In this document: positions 1-11,602 of the stretch, in pieces
Layout of the letters: every line of letters begins with the position of its first letter
Numbering within the stretch: position 1 is the first letter of the stretch
Assembly (NCBI GenBank): GCA_014529385.2
Contig: CM043969.1
Coordinates: 32,588,446 to 32,652,445, forward strand
Direction of reading: 5' to 3'
Source: Adiantum capillus-veneris
Lineage: Eukaryota; Streptophyta; Polypodiopsida; Polypodiales; Pteridaceae
Length of the DNA: 64,000 nt
Made by a program: the position numbers and the translations under genes
The notes under the pieces: generated by a model
Told to the model about the DNA's origin: nothing
What the model saw: only the letters and a program-made list of their open reading frames with translations
Databases searched by the model: none

Positions 1-1040
1 TGTATGTACAGCCTAATCCAGTAGCATCTCCTCCACCCACATATGTTTCGGGTAATGCACCAGGTCCAATAAGAGCTGTAAGACTACAGTCTGTCTTAGG
101 ACAACAACCTCTACAGCCACGTGCTAGAATACCTGTAGATATGAGATACACGCAGATGATGGAAACATACATGCGACAATACCAACTAGAATGTATTATA
201 AAAACCAAGGTGGGTTCTTTCCTTGAAAGAAATAGAAGATGAGAGAAAAAAATGGAGTGGTAAGACCGGTACAACCTCCACCTCCTATGTTTTGACCTGA
301 AGAAAGAAGGTATGAGATGGACGAAAGGACATTGCGGTTCACTGCTAATAGAGGCTTAGCTAGGTTAGAGCTTGTTTATAGCCAAGAGGAAAATCAAGAA
401 GAAGATCCTCAACTATATTGTCATGAAAGTCGTGCCAACCACTTGGTCAAACAATGTCCTCAGATGAAGATCACTCAAGTGAATGCATATTTTCTTGATT
501 GTGGTGTCATTCACTTGATCCCAAACTGTCCAAGAAACCCAAATCGAGTCATAAAGATCACAATCGATGTCTCAAGAATTGTTTAGCTACCCAATAGCTC
601 AAAAATGAAAACATCGTACGAGTTCATGTTGTTACGAGGGTGCAAGCTAAAAAAGAAGCTGAGAAGCAAGAGGCACAAAAAACCAAAATTGACGCGCGTC
701 CAAAGACGAGTGAACCAAAGACCAATGCACCTAGTCAAAAAACCAAGATCAACTGCAATAGTTAGAAATCTAGAAAGGCTAGGATGAAAGCACGTAGGAA
801 ATGAGAGCAAAATCCCTAGCTGAGGAGCTTACCCAAGCTAAAGAGAATATAAGACAACATGAGGAAAGTGTTTCACCTTCTCTTGTGTATACATATCAAC
901 CTCGAGAGGAACCATCCAGAGAGGAGAAATCACAAAGTTCTAGTTTAGGAGGATCAGTATTGGTCAACAAGGTTAATGAGCCACTAGATGTCGTCTTGAA
1001 AGCCTATGAAACATGGCTGAAAACAAACCAGACCCAATAA
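1..1040 (+). pseudogene. Decayed Ty3/Gypsy gag, C-terminal part
   Basis: Remnant of a retrotransposon capsid/nucleocapsid gene entering from the left window edge. The reading frame is open for stretches but shifts several times (about 1-240, 317-586, 605-790, 801-1040). Codons around 415-455 give a degraded zinc knuckle (CHESRANHLVKQC, second Cys replaced by Ser), followed near 500-535 by another Cys/His-rich stretch (CGVIHLIPNCP). Lysine-rich and coiled-coil-like sequence follows (EELTQAKENIRQ, then SSSLGGSVLVNKVNE). The same order, knuckle then basic/coiled region then an SxxLGGxxLV motif, appears at 46.6-47.5 kb, so both look like one Gypsy family. No intact product is expected. The family assignment is inference from this organisation. 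Confidence 0.6.
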
Positions 1041-1409
1041 TAGAGGTGGATGACCTATCCATAGGACAGGTTGGAAATGTGCCAAAAATGATTCAAACAG
1101 CCAAAGCTTTACTAGAACCACCAGCTGAAAACCGGAGGGTGTGATCCTTGTCCCACATACACCACTAATCCCACCAAACCAAGAACAAGGTGTTGAATAC
1201 CATGGATAACTCTTCTGAGGTATTTAACCTAGCTATACCTGAGAGTTGTAGAGATGGTCTTGAAGAATTGTGGAAATAAGTCAGAGAGGCCAATGAAGCG
1301 AGTGAGCTAAGTAGAGGAGTAAACCAGACGGGTGATGGAAGAGGAGTGCCTCTTCCACCAATAGAGGAATTTGAGGATGGATCTTAAATGAATCTAGGAA
1401 TCATATTGG

Positions 1410-2132
1410 GGAGACAAATGATCTGTACAATCTATGGATAGTAAAACCCATTTGTTAACAACACTACCGTCCTATATGGGAGACCACGAGGCCAAGTCAA
1501 TTGTTATTCCAGTCCTATCATAGAGACTGTCTTCCAACCAGGTCATCGATTCAAAAGGATTGATAGACATTTTGTTGAGTGGTGATGTCATTTCCATTGC
1601 AACAAAAGAGATCTGGAAAAAATGGGGAAAACCAGTAGTGAGGGCTACCACGATGAAGCTCCAACTTGCGCATGGACACACAAAAAGGCCCATAGGTCTG
1701 CTAAAAAAAGTAGTTATCACTTCTTGTGGAATTGAATATGATCAAACCTTTGCTATTGTTGACTTTCGCAAGAAGAAAAGCTATGATATCATTCCAGGAA
1801 GACAATTCATGTGTAAATTGAAAATGGTCCAAGACAGGGGTTATGACCATATCTACCTGAGACATATGGAAATCACGATGAGAATAAATCTTAAGGGCCA
1901 TAGTTACAAGGATGTGAAAAAAACCCCAGTACAAGAGTTTCATTATGCTATAGCAGCATGTGAACCTCCAGCATGGTTGCATAAGCATAAAGAACTATGG
2001 ATGTGTGGATCTTCACAACGTGGAAGTTTAAAGCACAAGGAATGCATCCTAGAAAGGGCAATTGAAGATAAGGATTATATCCCAAAACCCTTTCTCATTA
2101 GGAGAAACTTGGACTCAATTTGGGCCCTGTAA
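1410..2132 (+). pseudogene. Degenerate Gypsy retropepsin-like (protease) region
   Basis: An open frame of 190 codons (1560-2132) matches the layout of plant Gypsy aspartic proteases: a hydrophobic strand before the active site, a middle PxGLxxxVxI-type strand (here RPIGLLKKVVITSCGIEY), and a late glycine-arginine motif (IIPGRQFM) followed by a DRGYDHIYLR strand. The active-site Asp of the D-[ST]-G triad is not where expected: the sequence there reads ILLSGDVIS, so the enzyme would be dead. It lies downstream of the gag remnant on the same strand, consistent with one decayed gag-pol unit. The stretch 1041-1410 is a frame-broken linker. Sequence after 2132 quickly loses any recognisable frame. 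Confidence 0.55.
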
Positions 2133-2381
2133 GAAACGCCAACTCAGCATAAAGAGAGGTAATTCAGAAAAATGCAAAAATAGTGTTTTGGAATTCTATT
2201 TCTCATAGTAAATACGTAAAAGTTTCTCGATCACTTAAATGCATGCTCGTATAAAATGGTTTTCAAGAGCCCAACTTAAGTGTATACAAAAATCCATGTT
2301 TGTGAACTTTAATGAGTGATGTGATGTGCGATGAGAGAAAACACATAAGATATATTTTCAAAATACAAAAGGAATACCACA

Positions 2382-2652
2382 GATGCATCCGGAACACCCA
2401 AAAACCTTAGGATGGCAATTTAAAATGCTGAAAACTAATGTTTCTAGCTCAAGATATAGCATTTTAAAGCCTAGGGCCTCATGAGGTCCGTACCAAGCAA
2501 ATAGAGGCCCTTGAGGGGGTCTCCAGGGCCTCTTCACTTGGTATGGACCTCACGAGGCCCTAGGATTTTAAATGCTATATCTTGAGCTAGAGACGTCAGA
2601 TTTCAACGTTTTAAAGTGCTATCCTAAGGTTTTTGGACGTTTCGCATGCATC
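2382..2652. repeat. Long foldback (inverted repeat), about 130-bp arms
   Basis: Left arm 2382-2510 and right arm 2526-2652 are reverse complements with a 15-bp centre (2511-2525). The outer ends read GATGCATCCGGAAC and, on the other strand, GATGCATGCGAAAC. The inner ends carry ACCAAG...GAGGCCC and GGGCCTC...CTTGGT. Mismatches and small indels are scattered, so the arms are old or evolved under pairing. I see no coding content. It could be a foldback MITE, a remnant of one, or a hairpin-RNA locus; no clear target duplication is visible. Confidence 0.8.
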
Positions 2653-2680
2653 CATGGGATTAAAAATGCAAAAATCTTAA

Positions 2681-2762
2681 GCCTAGGGCCTCATGAGTCA
2701 AAACCAAGCGAATAGAGGTCCCAAAGACCCCTCAATGACCTCCATTCGCTTGGTTCTAACTC
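2681..2762. repeat. Second foldback sharing sequence with the first
   Basis: GCCTAGGGCCTCATGAG at 2681-2697 is an exact repeat of 2469-2485 in the left arm of the preceding foldback. From 2695 the sequence forms its own hairpin: 2695-2720 pairs with 2737-2762 (AACCAAGCGAAT...GAGGTC against GACCTCCATTCGCTTGGTT). It looks like a partial, rearranged copy of the larger foldback. Confidence 0.7.
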
Positions 2763-2822
2763 CTTCATAGTCTTAAATAGTACCTATCAATTGCTATCAA
2801 GTACGATCCATTTGAATTTGAA

Positions 2823-2985
2823 TTGCGAGTACTTCATAAAAAGGTGATTGATGCTTATGCAAGATGCACAAGTACAATTACTTCACTTTATAGGATAACA
2901 ACAATGGGTCATAAAAAGGTGTTCGGTGCTTGTGCAAGATGTCACTATCAAGCACCTTACTTATCTAATGATAGTGACAATATTA
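2823..2985. repeat. Diverged direct repeat with a small hairpin
   Basis: A segment around 2834-2872 (CATAAAAAGGTGATTGATGCTTATGCAAGATG, spaced here as two blocks) recurs at about 2909-2944 with substitutions. The second unit is followed by a perfect 10-bp stem, GTCACTATCA (2941-2950) against TGATAGTGAC (2969-2978). No gene is visible. Confidence 0.5.
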
Positions 2986-3161
2986 CCAAAATGGTTTTCA
3001 TAAATATTTTCAAAATGAGAAAAAATACTTTTTCTACGTAACGCTAGTCTTCTTCCTATTGGCTAAGGAGCATTCTCTCACTAGAGCTAAAAGGCTTGAA
3101 AATGAGTCCATTTCTTTCCTAATGTGAGGAAGCTTATGAGCCACTCAAATGGAAACACATC

Positions 3162-3386
3162 TTGGCTACTCTGGATGTGTGCGCTATTCAAGACGGCCCA
3201 ACAACAAAGTTTTGTGATAAAGATGGCTTTGATGTCAATCCTTACTTTGTAGTGAGTGTGATCCAGGAAAACGAAGATGAAGAAGAAGACGAGTTCTATG
3301 ACTCCATAGAACACTTAGAGCTTCAAGAAGATGCCAACAATAGAAATCCACACAATCCAGCAAGTGACATGAACAACACTTTATAG
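3162..3386 (+). pseudogene. Acidic ORF fragment, possible retroelement linker
   Basis: A 74-codon open frame with a strongly acidic middle (ENEDEEEDEFYDSIEHL). Acidic linkers of this kind occur between protease and reverse transcriptase in some plant Gypsy polyproteins, and the fragment lies about 1 kb downstream of the degenerate protease on the same strand. No catalytic motif is visible, so the assignment is weak. It could be chance. Confidence 0.3.
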
Positions 3387-4140
3387 CAAATGCCCGGTTT
3401 TATGATTTTCCAGATCAAAGACCCATGAGTCAATGTCACCTCTACAAACATTAGGAAGAGGATGGGGTGTACGAGGGCCTCTTTATTTGCTATAAGCTTA
3501 TGGAGGTGATTAACATTTTGACAAATAGGTGTATGACATGTGTGCAAGAATGGTGGGTGTGTAAGAGATGTGTAAGAGTGGTCAAAGGATGCACTTTTGC
3601 CCCCAAAAAGGAGGTGGAAAATTTTATGATTTTCGGTCTTCCATAACTCCCATATATAATCTCTGATATGAGCGGAGATCATAGATCTGCAATCTGCACA
3701 CCGAGCTCTTTCCATAGATATGCTACATGATATGGTTTTACCCGCTAGAGTTAAATTCCATTTTGGGGGGAAACTTTGAATTCAAATAAACTAGCCGTTT
3801 TGCCTGTTTGAATTTAAAGTTATCCTTTGATTAGTCTCTTAATACAAAAGGTTTAACTTCCTTAAACTGCCAAATAAAGAGTCCCTCCTAGATCCCATTC
3901 TCTTCCTAATAAAATAAAGTGCATCATAAGTGGACTCCAAAATCTTTGACGGTGAAAATGCAACCACAACCAGTACCCTCATACGTGGCTCCCTTACATG
4001 AAGAAAAAACTCATCCAAGAAGAACACAACCATATCAACAAGCTACCAACGCTCTAATCAAGTGGATACAAAAGGCATCCTAGAAACAAAGATCCAAGAG
4101 CAAACAAAAAGTAACTTTTAATAACCAACCAAACCACAAA
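3387..4140. other. No recognisable feature
   Basis: AT-rich sequence without a convincing frame, repeat or RNA gene. Short open frames on both strands resemble no family I recognise. Confidence 0.5.
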
Positions 4141-4990
4141 GGGAAAGTGCTAGAATGCAACCTTTCTAAAGATAGCAACAGTAATGATGATTCTTATGAC
4201 ATTCCTTACTAGAAACTCAACTCCAATGACAAATAAGAAAGACCAAAAGAAAAGAATGAGTCAGAACCAAAAAGTTCAACAAATCTGGATACCAAAGAGC
4301 TAGCTCCATCAAAAACAGGTATAAATCAAAGAAGATGAAAATCTCTGATGAAAAATCACAATCTGGATACCAAAGAGCCAGCTCCATCAAAAACATGTAT
4401 AAATCAAGAAGATGAAAATCTCTGATGAAAAATCACAAGATCCAACACCAAAAGGAAAACAATAAAAGTGTGTAAGAACATCTACAAAAGCCACAAAATC
4501 GCAAGCTTATGCAACTCAGATTTGTATTCCAAAGAAATTGATTCAAGCACAAAGAGGGCAGGAATTTATTTGGATTCCAAAACAGTTAATCAACTCCCAA
4601 AGTTTGAATCTAGTCCTCAACCAAGCACACAAGAGCTGAAGCAAAGACCACCGAAGTCTCGCACAAAGACAAGGTGGATCCCAGAAAAGTATCTTCAAAA
4701 ACAAATGAAGTAGCGGCAAGTATGGGTTCCCAAACGTGCAACATCAGCAAATTAGTTAGTAATGACAAAGAAGTGGGTCCCAAAGGAAACCAATAAAACT
4801 ATTGTTATTGCACTATCGCTTGAATTCTTTCAATTCTTCCTACGATTACAGTATAGTTAGAAGAGCTCACTCCAAGCCAGGACCCAATAATGTGGAACAA
4901 TGCCAGATACAACAACCAACCACAAGGATAAAATGGATCCCAAAGAAGAATCCAGTTGATAAGTAAGCCTTCAAAAAATCTGTACAACCT
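4140..4990 (+). pseudogene. Decayed coding DNA with repeated W-[IV]-P-K motifs
   Basis: Codons for W-I/V-P-K (or -E) occur at about 4286, 4364, 4571, 4675, 4723, 4774 and 4934. They fall in more than one frame because of indels. A related C-I-P-K is at about 4523. Surrounding residues are Lys, Ser, Pro and Gln rich. The region is therefore a frame-broken gene that carried a spaced tetrapeptide. Similar KxWVPK strings occur in the gag-to-protease linker of some plant Copia elements, which makes a Copia origin plausible, but no zinc knuckle or protease motif is seen nearby. Function is not assignable. Confidence 0.4.
4282..4437. repeat. 78-bp tandem duplication
   Basis: Two adjacent near-identical units begin AATCTGGATACCAAAGAGC at 4282 and at 4360 and run through GATGAAAATCTCTGATG...AATCACA. 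Each contains one W-I-P-K codon block, so the duplication copied one motif unit in frame. Confidence 0.85.
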
Positions 4991-6380
4991 TCAATCAAGA
5001 AAACGACACAAGAGCTTCAAAGAACATCACATTGCTCAGAATAGGAAACCCCGCAAACAAATGCCAATAAGCAAATTGCTTATAGCCACATCTTGCACAA
5101 CATAAATCTTTTCCATGAATTGACTGTGTATGCATAGGCACAATTTTTAATTGCATCCAAGCACAATGCATACCCTTGGCGATACCTTCTCGTAGTCAAG
5201 TAGGACTCCAAATAGGAGGGGAAGGCATTCTAAATGCGGACCTAATATTATGAATACTAGAGGGTAATGTTTTGTGAGTTGTATTAAATTTTTGTGTTTG
5301 GTTGTGATCATTTCTTTGACAAAATCCAGAGTATACGCCCTCATAATAACATTACAAGAGGAGTACGGGGACAAAAGCCATATATGAGCCCCTAGGGAAG
5401 TGTGTAAAATGTACATAGCATTTATAATTCTATTAGAATGATTTTGCTCTTTGTTAATTTGATTTTTGGTTTTGTTTAGTTATTTTTATGAGATTTTCTT
5501 TAAAAAAATAAAAAAAGAGAGAAAAACAAGGGAAATTTTCCATAATCTAGATGAAGAAAAGATTGAAGAGATGCTTGATCAGTACAAAGAGCAGCCGCTA
5601 CAAAAAAATGACAAAACTTCACGAAGCATGTCTCAAATCCATATGCACAATGGATAATGTCAGAGGTATGAAAAGAATGCTATTAGTCTTCAACACCAAC
5701 ATGAGGCCAAAAATGATTGAGGATGGTCATTAAAGTTCGGGATGGACTACAAGGACAAAGAAAGTTGGTGATTGACTGAACAAAAGCAGCCATCAAGTGT
5801 AAAGTTTCCTATGAGACTTTTCATGTGACTACAAGGCCGTATACAAGAAGTAGATCTTTATACTGTAAATCTTCTATCTTGTATGTGACTTAATGAAGCC
5901 TGACAAACAAAACGGACTAACAGTACTGACAAGAACATAAGGTTCCAGAGATGCCTGTCACTCAGTCTTGAGATTGAAAATCAAAAGATTAAGCTTGGAA
6001 AATGCAAGTCCAAATCAAGCTAAACTTTGTCAGGAGGCTATGCATAGAGGACACAAGCTAGGGTTTTTTTGGAAAAAAAAGGGGAAAAACCCCTAGCTAG
6101 TCAAAGATGCAATTTTTTCAAATTTGCAGCCTACGAAAGACATCTACATACCCTATACATCATGTATATGAGATTTGGGGGCAAATAGATACTGATAGCT
6201 CATAGATGGTCATCTATCGCGAATGACGTCGATTAAGGCTCTTTTAAAGCAAGTGACTAGATTGGGGAATTAACTAGGCTTTGTCACGCTTTAGTTAAGT
6301 TAGACCCTCATTGTCAACAAAATATTTAGCAGTTCACTCATCTTGTATGCAACCCCCACATGATGCAATATTGGTATGTT
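4991..6380. other. No assignable gene; small palindrome at 6056-6099
   Basis: Open frames of 60-90 codons (for example 5147-5416 on the minus strand and 5466-5657 on the plus strand) show no recognisable domain. A 13-14 bp inverted repeat (AGCTAGGGTTTTT against AAAAACCCCTAGCT) surrounds an A-rich loop at 6056-6099. Nothing else is supported. Confidence 0.4.
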
Positions 6381-8228
6381 GGCATTTCTAATTCTCAACT
6401 CATTGTTTTCAAGTTTGATTAGTTGTTCGGTGATGAAGCAAAATGTTTCCTTCTTGTACTATCGACCAATCCCAGAAGCCATCAATTTTTTTCCCAAGTC
6501 CTTTTGTAAATTTCTTATTATTGAGATCACATCACTTTCTATGAAGAAGGGCTCAGTGATCACTGATGCATGAATCTTGAACCTTAGCAAAACCCTAGTC
6601 AAACATGTCTATTTCAGTCAACTCTTTGTTGCTTGTTGAGAGCAAGGTCTCTCTTTTTTATAAGATTGGAGGAAACGAAAAACGAACCAAAAACTTTCTT
6701 GATTATGTCACTAAGATGTTCGAAAACATATCAAGTTCCTGGCAATGTTCAAATCTTGTAACTATCAAGTCTCTAAATTAGGACACAAGATTTTCATTTC
6801 ATAGGCAACAAGCTTGGAGACCTTCCCCTTCCCACTCTCTAAATAAGTGCATCCCTTCGTATCTTTCTCAACACATTTGTTTTACGGAGCACAATTGAGT
6901 GCCTATAAGCATACTTAGATGCTACACAAAATCCCATGAAGGAAATGAAATCTTGCCACTCGCTATGGACAAGTGTGCTCCTTGATAGCAAGCAGGCCCC
7001 ATTCCCCCGAGTCCCACACCCAATCTCTTCTACTTGGTTGGCCTTGGCATTATGCTTGGCAAACAAAACACATGTAGCAAAAGTGGCTTGAATCTTGAAA
7101 AGTTTCCATCAATCTTTTTCATGAGAACTTGTGAAGTAAATTCTATTCCTTTATTTTTGTAGAGTGATGATGCATTATATGTTTTAGGTAAGAGCACATA
7201 CCTCATGAGCAAGCATTCACTTGAATGGGTCTATATTTTAAGAGACCGCTTTCTTGAGGAGCTATGTACAAAAGCAAAGAAATAATTGAAAATTTAGCAC
7301 TACAAAAATCAATAAATTAAGTTAGAAATGGACTTAGTGCATGGTGTTCCTCCACAATATATACGAATAAAAGCCGTGCCCTCCGACATAATCTCCAAGA
7401 GGTGGCTTTTCATAAATAAGCACAATTGCCTTCTTTGTAGCACCACTCAAGAAGCCTTTGCATATGGATTTTGGTCACGTATAGTGCTTTATTTTTCTAC
7501 AAGATTTTTGACAACAAATTCTTTAACAAAGAGATATAGGCTGACTAGGGCCATGTAGCATTGAGCATGTGCAAGATGAGGTGTACCATTGGTACAAAAT
7601 TGGACTACCTAAAAGAAAGAACTTTATGAAAATAGTATGGCATTTTTACCATACATATGTGGCAATGATGTGTGTGAACTTACTTAGAACCGTCGAGTCA
7701 TTTTCCCCCTCACTAGGAGGTTGTTTTCCGCGTGCATTGTATATACACCCATCATTCTAGGGCTAAATTATCCTTCCATTGTGCACTAAGAAATATACTA
7801 TTTGTTGTGTGCCTTGAGCTTCTTCACCTTCTCCAAGCTGTGTGTGTTCCCTTGCAACACTATTTCCAACAATTGATATCGAAGCAGGGTGCATCCTTCT
7901 GGGCATAGTCATCAGTGTTGTCAGCACCCGCCTACTCACTTTTTTCAATATGGGTGAGCTTTGGTGAGGGTCATTAGGTTGAAAAATACTTTGAGAAATC
8001 TTGTAGAGCATGGAATGATAAGAATTTTGATTCGGCGGCCTCCATTTCCAATACAAGTAATACTGCATAGGCAATTTTGTCCTTTTGTGCAAGATTTTTG
8101 TTAGTGCAATTTTTTGCATAACAGGTCCCCTACAATCTTGTTTGGGTTGGAATATTTAGCACGTGCTCTTCCTACTTTGTTTCTCCTCTTTAAGACTAGT
8201 TTTCACATTAGGTGTAGTCACTCACCAT
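6381..8228. other. No recognisable gene
   Basis: The longest open frame (118 codons, minus strand, 7763-8119) shows no domain I recognise. The last part, just before 8229, may be 5' leader of the following Copia gag, but no primer-binding site is visible. Confidence 0.4.
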
Positions 8229-9560
8229 GGATGACAACAACATAAACATTTTCAAGATGTTTGCCACTGAGGATAAACTGGATGGGTATAACTATCCAAT
8301 GCGAGACTAGATGATGCAAAAGGGTGTTTGGAATGTTGTTCAGGGCTTTGATGAATGTCCACCTTTTGTGAATACAAGCTCTGTTGAGGATGTTTCAGGT
8401 TTTGGTGGTAGAAATGTTACAGGTTTTGTGAATACAAGCTCTGTTGAGGATGTTGCAGGTTTTGGTGGTAGGAATGTTACTACTAGAGTTGTTTTGCCTA
8501 TGGCTAGGCAGTCTCATTGGGATGTTAGAGATGCTCATGATCATGCATTAATTGGATTATCTATGAAGCACAATATTACTCCTCACATTTGCTTAACTAA
8601 ATGAGCAAAATAGTCTTGGGATATTCTGGATGGTCTTTATGCAAATCACAATGAGGCTAGAATTGCATTGTTGCGTAAAGATCTAGAGTGGAAGGTTATG
8701 CATGAGAAAGATGACATGGAAACTTTCCTTTCGAGTGAGCAACTCATTTTTGTAGTCAAAGTCATTTCTAAAATTTCACTTGTGTAGACAATTCTTGATG
8801 CGTTGCCAGATTCTTAGCAGACGTTTGCTACTACTTGAAGACTTATGACCCAAGGAAATCTTGACGTTCTCAAGTTGTTACATGAGTCACTTGCAATAAA
8901 TAATAGGGATAAATAGCGTGCAATTGAACATGCTTTTTTTGTTGCTCAAAGAAATGGTGGAAACAATAATGTAGCCACTTCTCATGGTTCTTTGGTGAGT
9001 AGAAAATCACTTGTTCCTAATGCTACTACTGGCAATACCTCATATAAGAATTTTGGTGAAAATGGTAAGAAGAATATGAATTGCCATTATTGCAAAGCTA
9101 ATGATCACTTGATTAAGAAGTGTCCTAATTTGAAGGCAAAAGAGGCCAAGAAGAAAGAGGCATGTTCCACTACAAGTGTAGCTATTGTAGAATTTTTTGT
9201 GAAAGGAGATTGTGATGGTGATTTAGATGTAGAGTGGACATTTAGTGCATAGTGTAGTTATGATCCTTAAATTGCTGTAGATTCACATGTGTTATACTTT
9301 GAAAGTGGTGCTACAAAGCACGTTACTTCACATCGTGACTTGTTTACCTCTCTCGAGTCTATGCCTCATTGGAATACGGTCATTTGTGCTTGACTGCTCC
9401 TGCAAATGGCAGTTCTTTTACACTTGTTGATGCAGTTTATGTACTTGGGATAAAAAAGAACCTTTTATGTGTATCTATACTTGCTAGACATGGTCTTGTT
9501 GTCAAATTTGTGGATGGCAGATGTACATTCATGATCTCAATTTTGGTTATATGAAATTGC
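8229..9560 (+). pseudogene. Ty1/Copia gag-protease remnant
   Basis: The ATG at 8229 opens a typical plant Copia gag: a short acidic start, then KLDGYNYPMR...MMQKGVWNVV, the conserved N-terminal gag signature. Stops and frameshifts interrupt it from codon 21 on. A perfect CX2CX4HX4C nucleocapsid knuckle (CHYCKANDHLIKKC) is coded near 9090-9125. The protease follows with FESGATKHVTSHRDLF around 9300, where the catalytic Asp of DSGAT is Glu, and then the conserved YVLGIKKNLLCVSILARHG strand near 9440-9490. Homology stops at about 9560, before integrase. No 5' LTR or primer-binding site is visible, so this is a truncated dead copy. Confidence 0.85.
8364..8483 (+). repeat. In-frame 60-bp tandem duplication inside Copia gag
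   Basis: Two 60-bp units (8364-8423 and 8424-8483) encode the same 20-residue block, FVNTSSVEDVSGFGG... and FVNTSSVEDVAGFGG... They differ at only a few bases. The exact multiple of three preserves the frame. Confidence 0.9.
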
Positions 9561-10230
9561 TGCTAACACTCTTGGCTATGGAATGCAAATCCAACCAAGA
9601 GCCATGCTTCAATGCTTAAGCTTGCCATCTTCTCCATCTTCATTACTATGCTATTATGTATGCTAGCAAGATGAGTGATGATAAGTGAGGAAGTAATTCT
9701 TCTCCTATGAAATGTTTCTTCTTCCTCGTCCCTACCCTCATTCCCTGCTAGCACTCTCCACCTTTGAAGGTGCTTGAGGTCTTGGGATAGTTAATACTTT
9801 CCACACAGTTTATGCTATGCTTGTGATCATGCATGAATATTTCCATCTTCATTGCATCACTTAGGCCATAAGGAACACAAATATTGTATTGTACCAAGTC
9901 TCTCTTGAAGGGAGAAATCATAATACAAATACCTATTGGAGGGGGGACCGGCTCCACATAAATCCGGTCCTCAACTATTGTCATGTTCTCTAAATTCTCT
10001 CTCTTGCAAAAGTATTGTTCATGCCAAGTTAAGTAAATGCTATGTCTATGTTGCGACCATCAATTATGTTCACCCGCTATGCTCACAAAGTAATTTCACA
10101 AAATTACTCTCTCTAATTTCCGCTACTCTCAAGTTGATAGGCCAATTCCATTATAGTCAGTGTTTGGTATTAAAGAAATATTGATAGTGAGACATCGTTT
10201 CATTCCTCATGGCCGCCGACCTTGTTGGAT
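9561..10230. other. No recognisable gene
   Basis: Junction region between the truncated Copia copy and the next Gypsy fragment. Small open frames on both strands lack recognisable motifs. It could be solo-LTR or host intergenic sequence. Confidence 0.4.
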
Positions 10231-10400
10231 GCAATACAGAGGATGAATGAATTATGTGTAAATATCATGGCAGTTAGAAGATTTTTAGGCGCATGTCTCT
10301 TCTTTCTCATATGGATTCCACATTATGCACATGTCGCAGATCTTCTTTATCAATTGCAAGGGAAAATCAAAGGTTTTGATGGAATAATGTACATGTAAAA
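10231..10400 (+). pseudogene. Gypsy reverse transcriptase C-terminal/connection fragment
   Basis: About 55 codons match the connection between Gypsy reverse transcriptase and RNase H. The conserved V-x-x-V-R-R-F-L-G-x-C element reads VNIMAVRRFLGACLFF, followed by IWIPHYAHVADLLYQL, equivalent to the usual FAxIAxPLxxLLRK. It ends at a TAA near 10398. Nothing upstream or downstream continues the gene. The wording is closest, from memory, to the D-H-G protease family found at 12.1-13.3 and 23.5-25.5 kb, but that link is inference. Confidence 0.65.
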
Positions 10401-10919
10401 TCTATGATGAAGTTGAAGCAATTATGGTTTTTGAATTCAATTCGGGGTTTTTGAATTCAATTCGGGTTTTGTGATTTACATGATGGTTATGGTTTGCAAG
10501 TATTGTTATCGTTATTTTTTTGCAGATCTCGTCATGGTCAATATGTTCTCACATATCTTGGAATTTTCAAGAAAAAAAAAGGTTGAGTGTGGTTACTTTT
10601 GTACTCTCTCCTTTGAGCAGAGAAGGTTGCTTTTAGTGTTGTAGTACATGCAGCACCAGATGCTAGCCCTCTCTGGTCAATTTTTTGTTGCAGATTCGAT
10701 GCCGATATGAGTGTTATATAGGTGTGGATATGCCCGTTGGTATGCATATGTTATATTTCACTGCATATACCAATGCCTTGTATATCGACTACCATAGTGA
10801 CGTGATGGTACCAATGCTTATACCGATGAGCATATTGACAGTCGGGTTTTCTATAACTAGTGGGCATCGATATTGGAGTGATGTGTGGTAGTGATTAAAC
10901 TCGTGAGACATGCGCTCTC
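10401..10919. other. No gene; short 21-bp direct repeat
   Basis: GGTTTTTGAATTCAATTCGG occurs twice back to back at about 10427-10470. The rest contains no convincing frame. Confidence 0.5.
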
Positions 10920-11430
10920 CCCCTCTATCTAAACGAAGGGTGGCCATAGTACATTTAGAGACATTTTCAAATGTAACCAGAATGCTTGAAGAACAAGAAC
11001 ACTTGAGACTTACACTTAAGCGAATACAACTATGCATGCCTGGAGTAATCATCAATGAAAGTCACAAAGTATAGGTTCTTTCCTAAGGCTGGAGTTTGAA
11101 TAGGCCCACAAACATCACTTTTTCACAAGTTTTGATCTGAATGTAGTCCTTCCTGAACCATCCTTTGGAAACTTTGAATGCTGCATCTTACCCAAAATAT
11201 AGCCCTCACAAACATGCTTCAAAGGTGCTTCAAGAGGTGGCAAAGAAGCAGCCATATCATATTTCTACAAACATGGTAATCTAGCAAAATTGAGATTCCC
11301 AAAACGTACATGCCAAATTTTGTATCTAAAACATCCTTTGAATTCACACGTGCATTTGAAAAATGCTTCCCACACTTGTCATAAAAAGCGATCTTATACA
11401 ATCCATGGCACAAAATAGGGTAGTGCCTGT
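10920..11430 (-). pseudogene. Copia pre-integrase / integrase N-terminal remnant
   Basis: Read on the minus strand, frame-shifted codons give the Copia GAG-pre-integrase signature: a WH-x-RFGNLNF-type stretch near 11300, then LPPLEAPLKHVCEG (degenerate zinc-binding Cys), FPKDGSGRTTFRSKLV, and further down a decayed match to the integrase core opening. Stops and frameshifts are frequent. It sits 160 bp inside the minus-strand primer-binding site and LTR at 11590-12066, so gag and protease have been deleted from this copy. Confidence 0.65.
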
Positions 11431-11589
11431 GTAGACTTGCCCAAAATCAATGATGGAGATGACTAGAATTGAGTTGTAATAATCTAATCCTAAAAGAATT
11501 ATGAATTGATTTAGTGCTTTGAGAGAGAGAGCACTAAATCTAGCTTAGGGATATAGTTAATATAATTAGGAGATGCTAATTCCTTACAA

Positions 11590-11601
11590 GCTCTGATACC
11601 A
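11590..11601 (-). other. Primer-binding site complementary to initiator Met-tRNA
   Basis: The minus strand reads TGGTATCAGAGC, the standard plant Copia primer-binding site. It lies one base from the LTR that begins at 11603. Confidence 0.85.
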
Positions 11602-11602
11602 C

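Noticed and set aside
2823-2985. tRNA-like or other RNA gene
   Set aside because: There is a 10-bp stem but no cloverleaf, A/B boxes or CCA-adjacent acceptor stem.
6056-6099. Rho-independent-type terminator
   Set aside because: The stem with A/T runs looks like one, but this is plant nuclear DNA and no transcription unit ends there.
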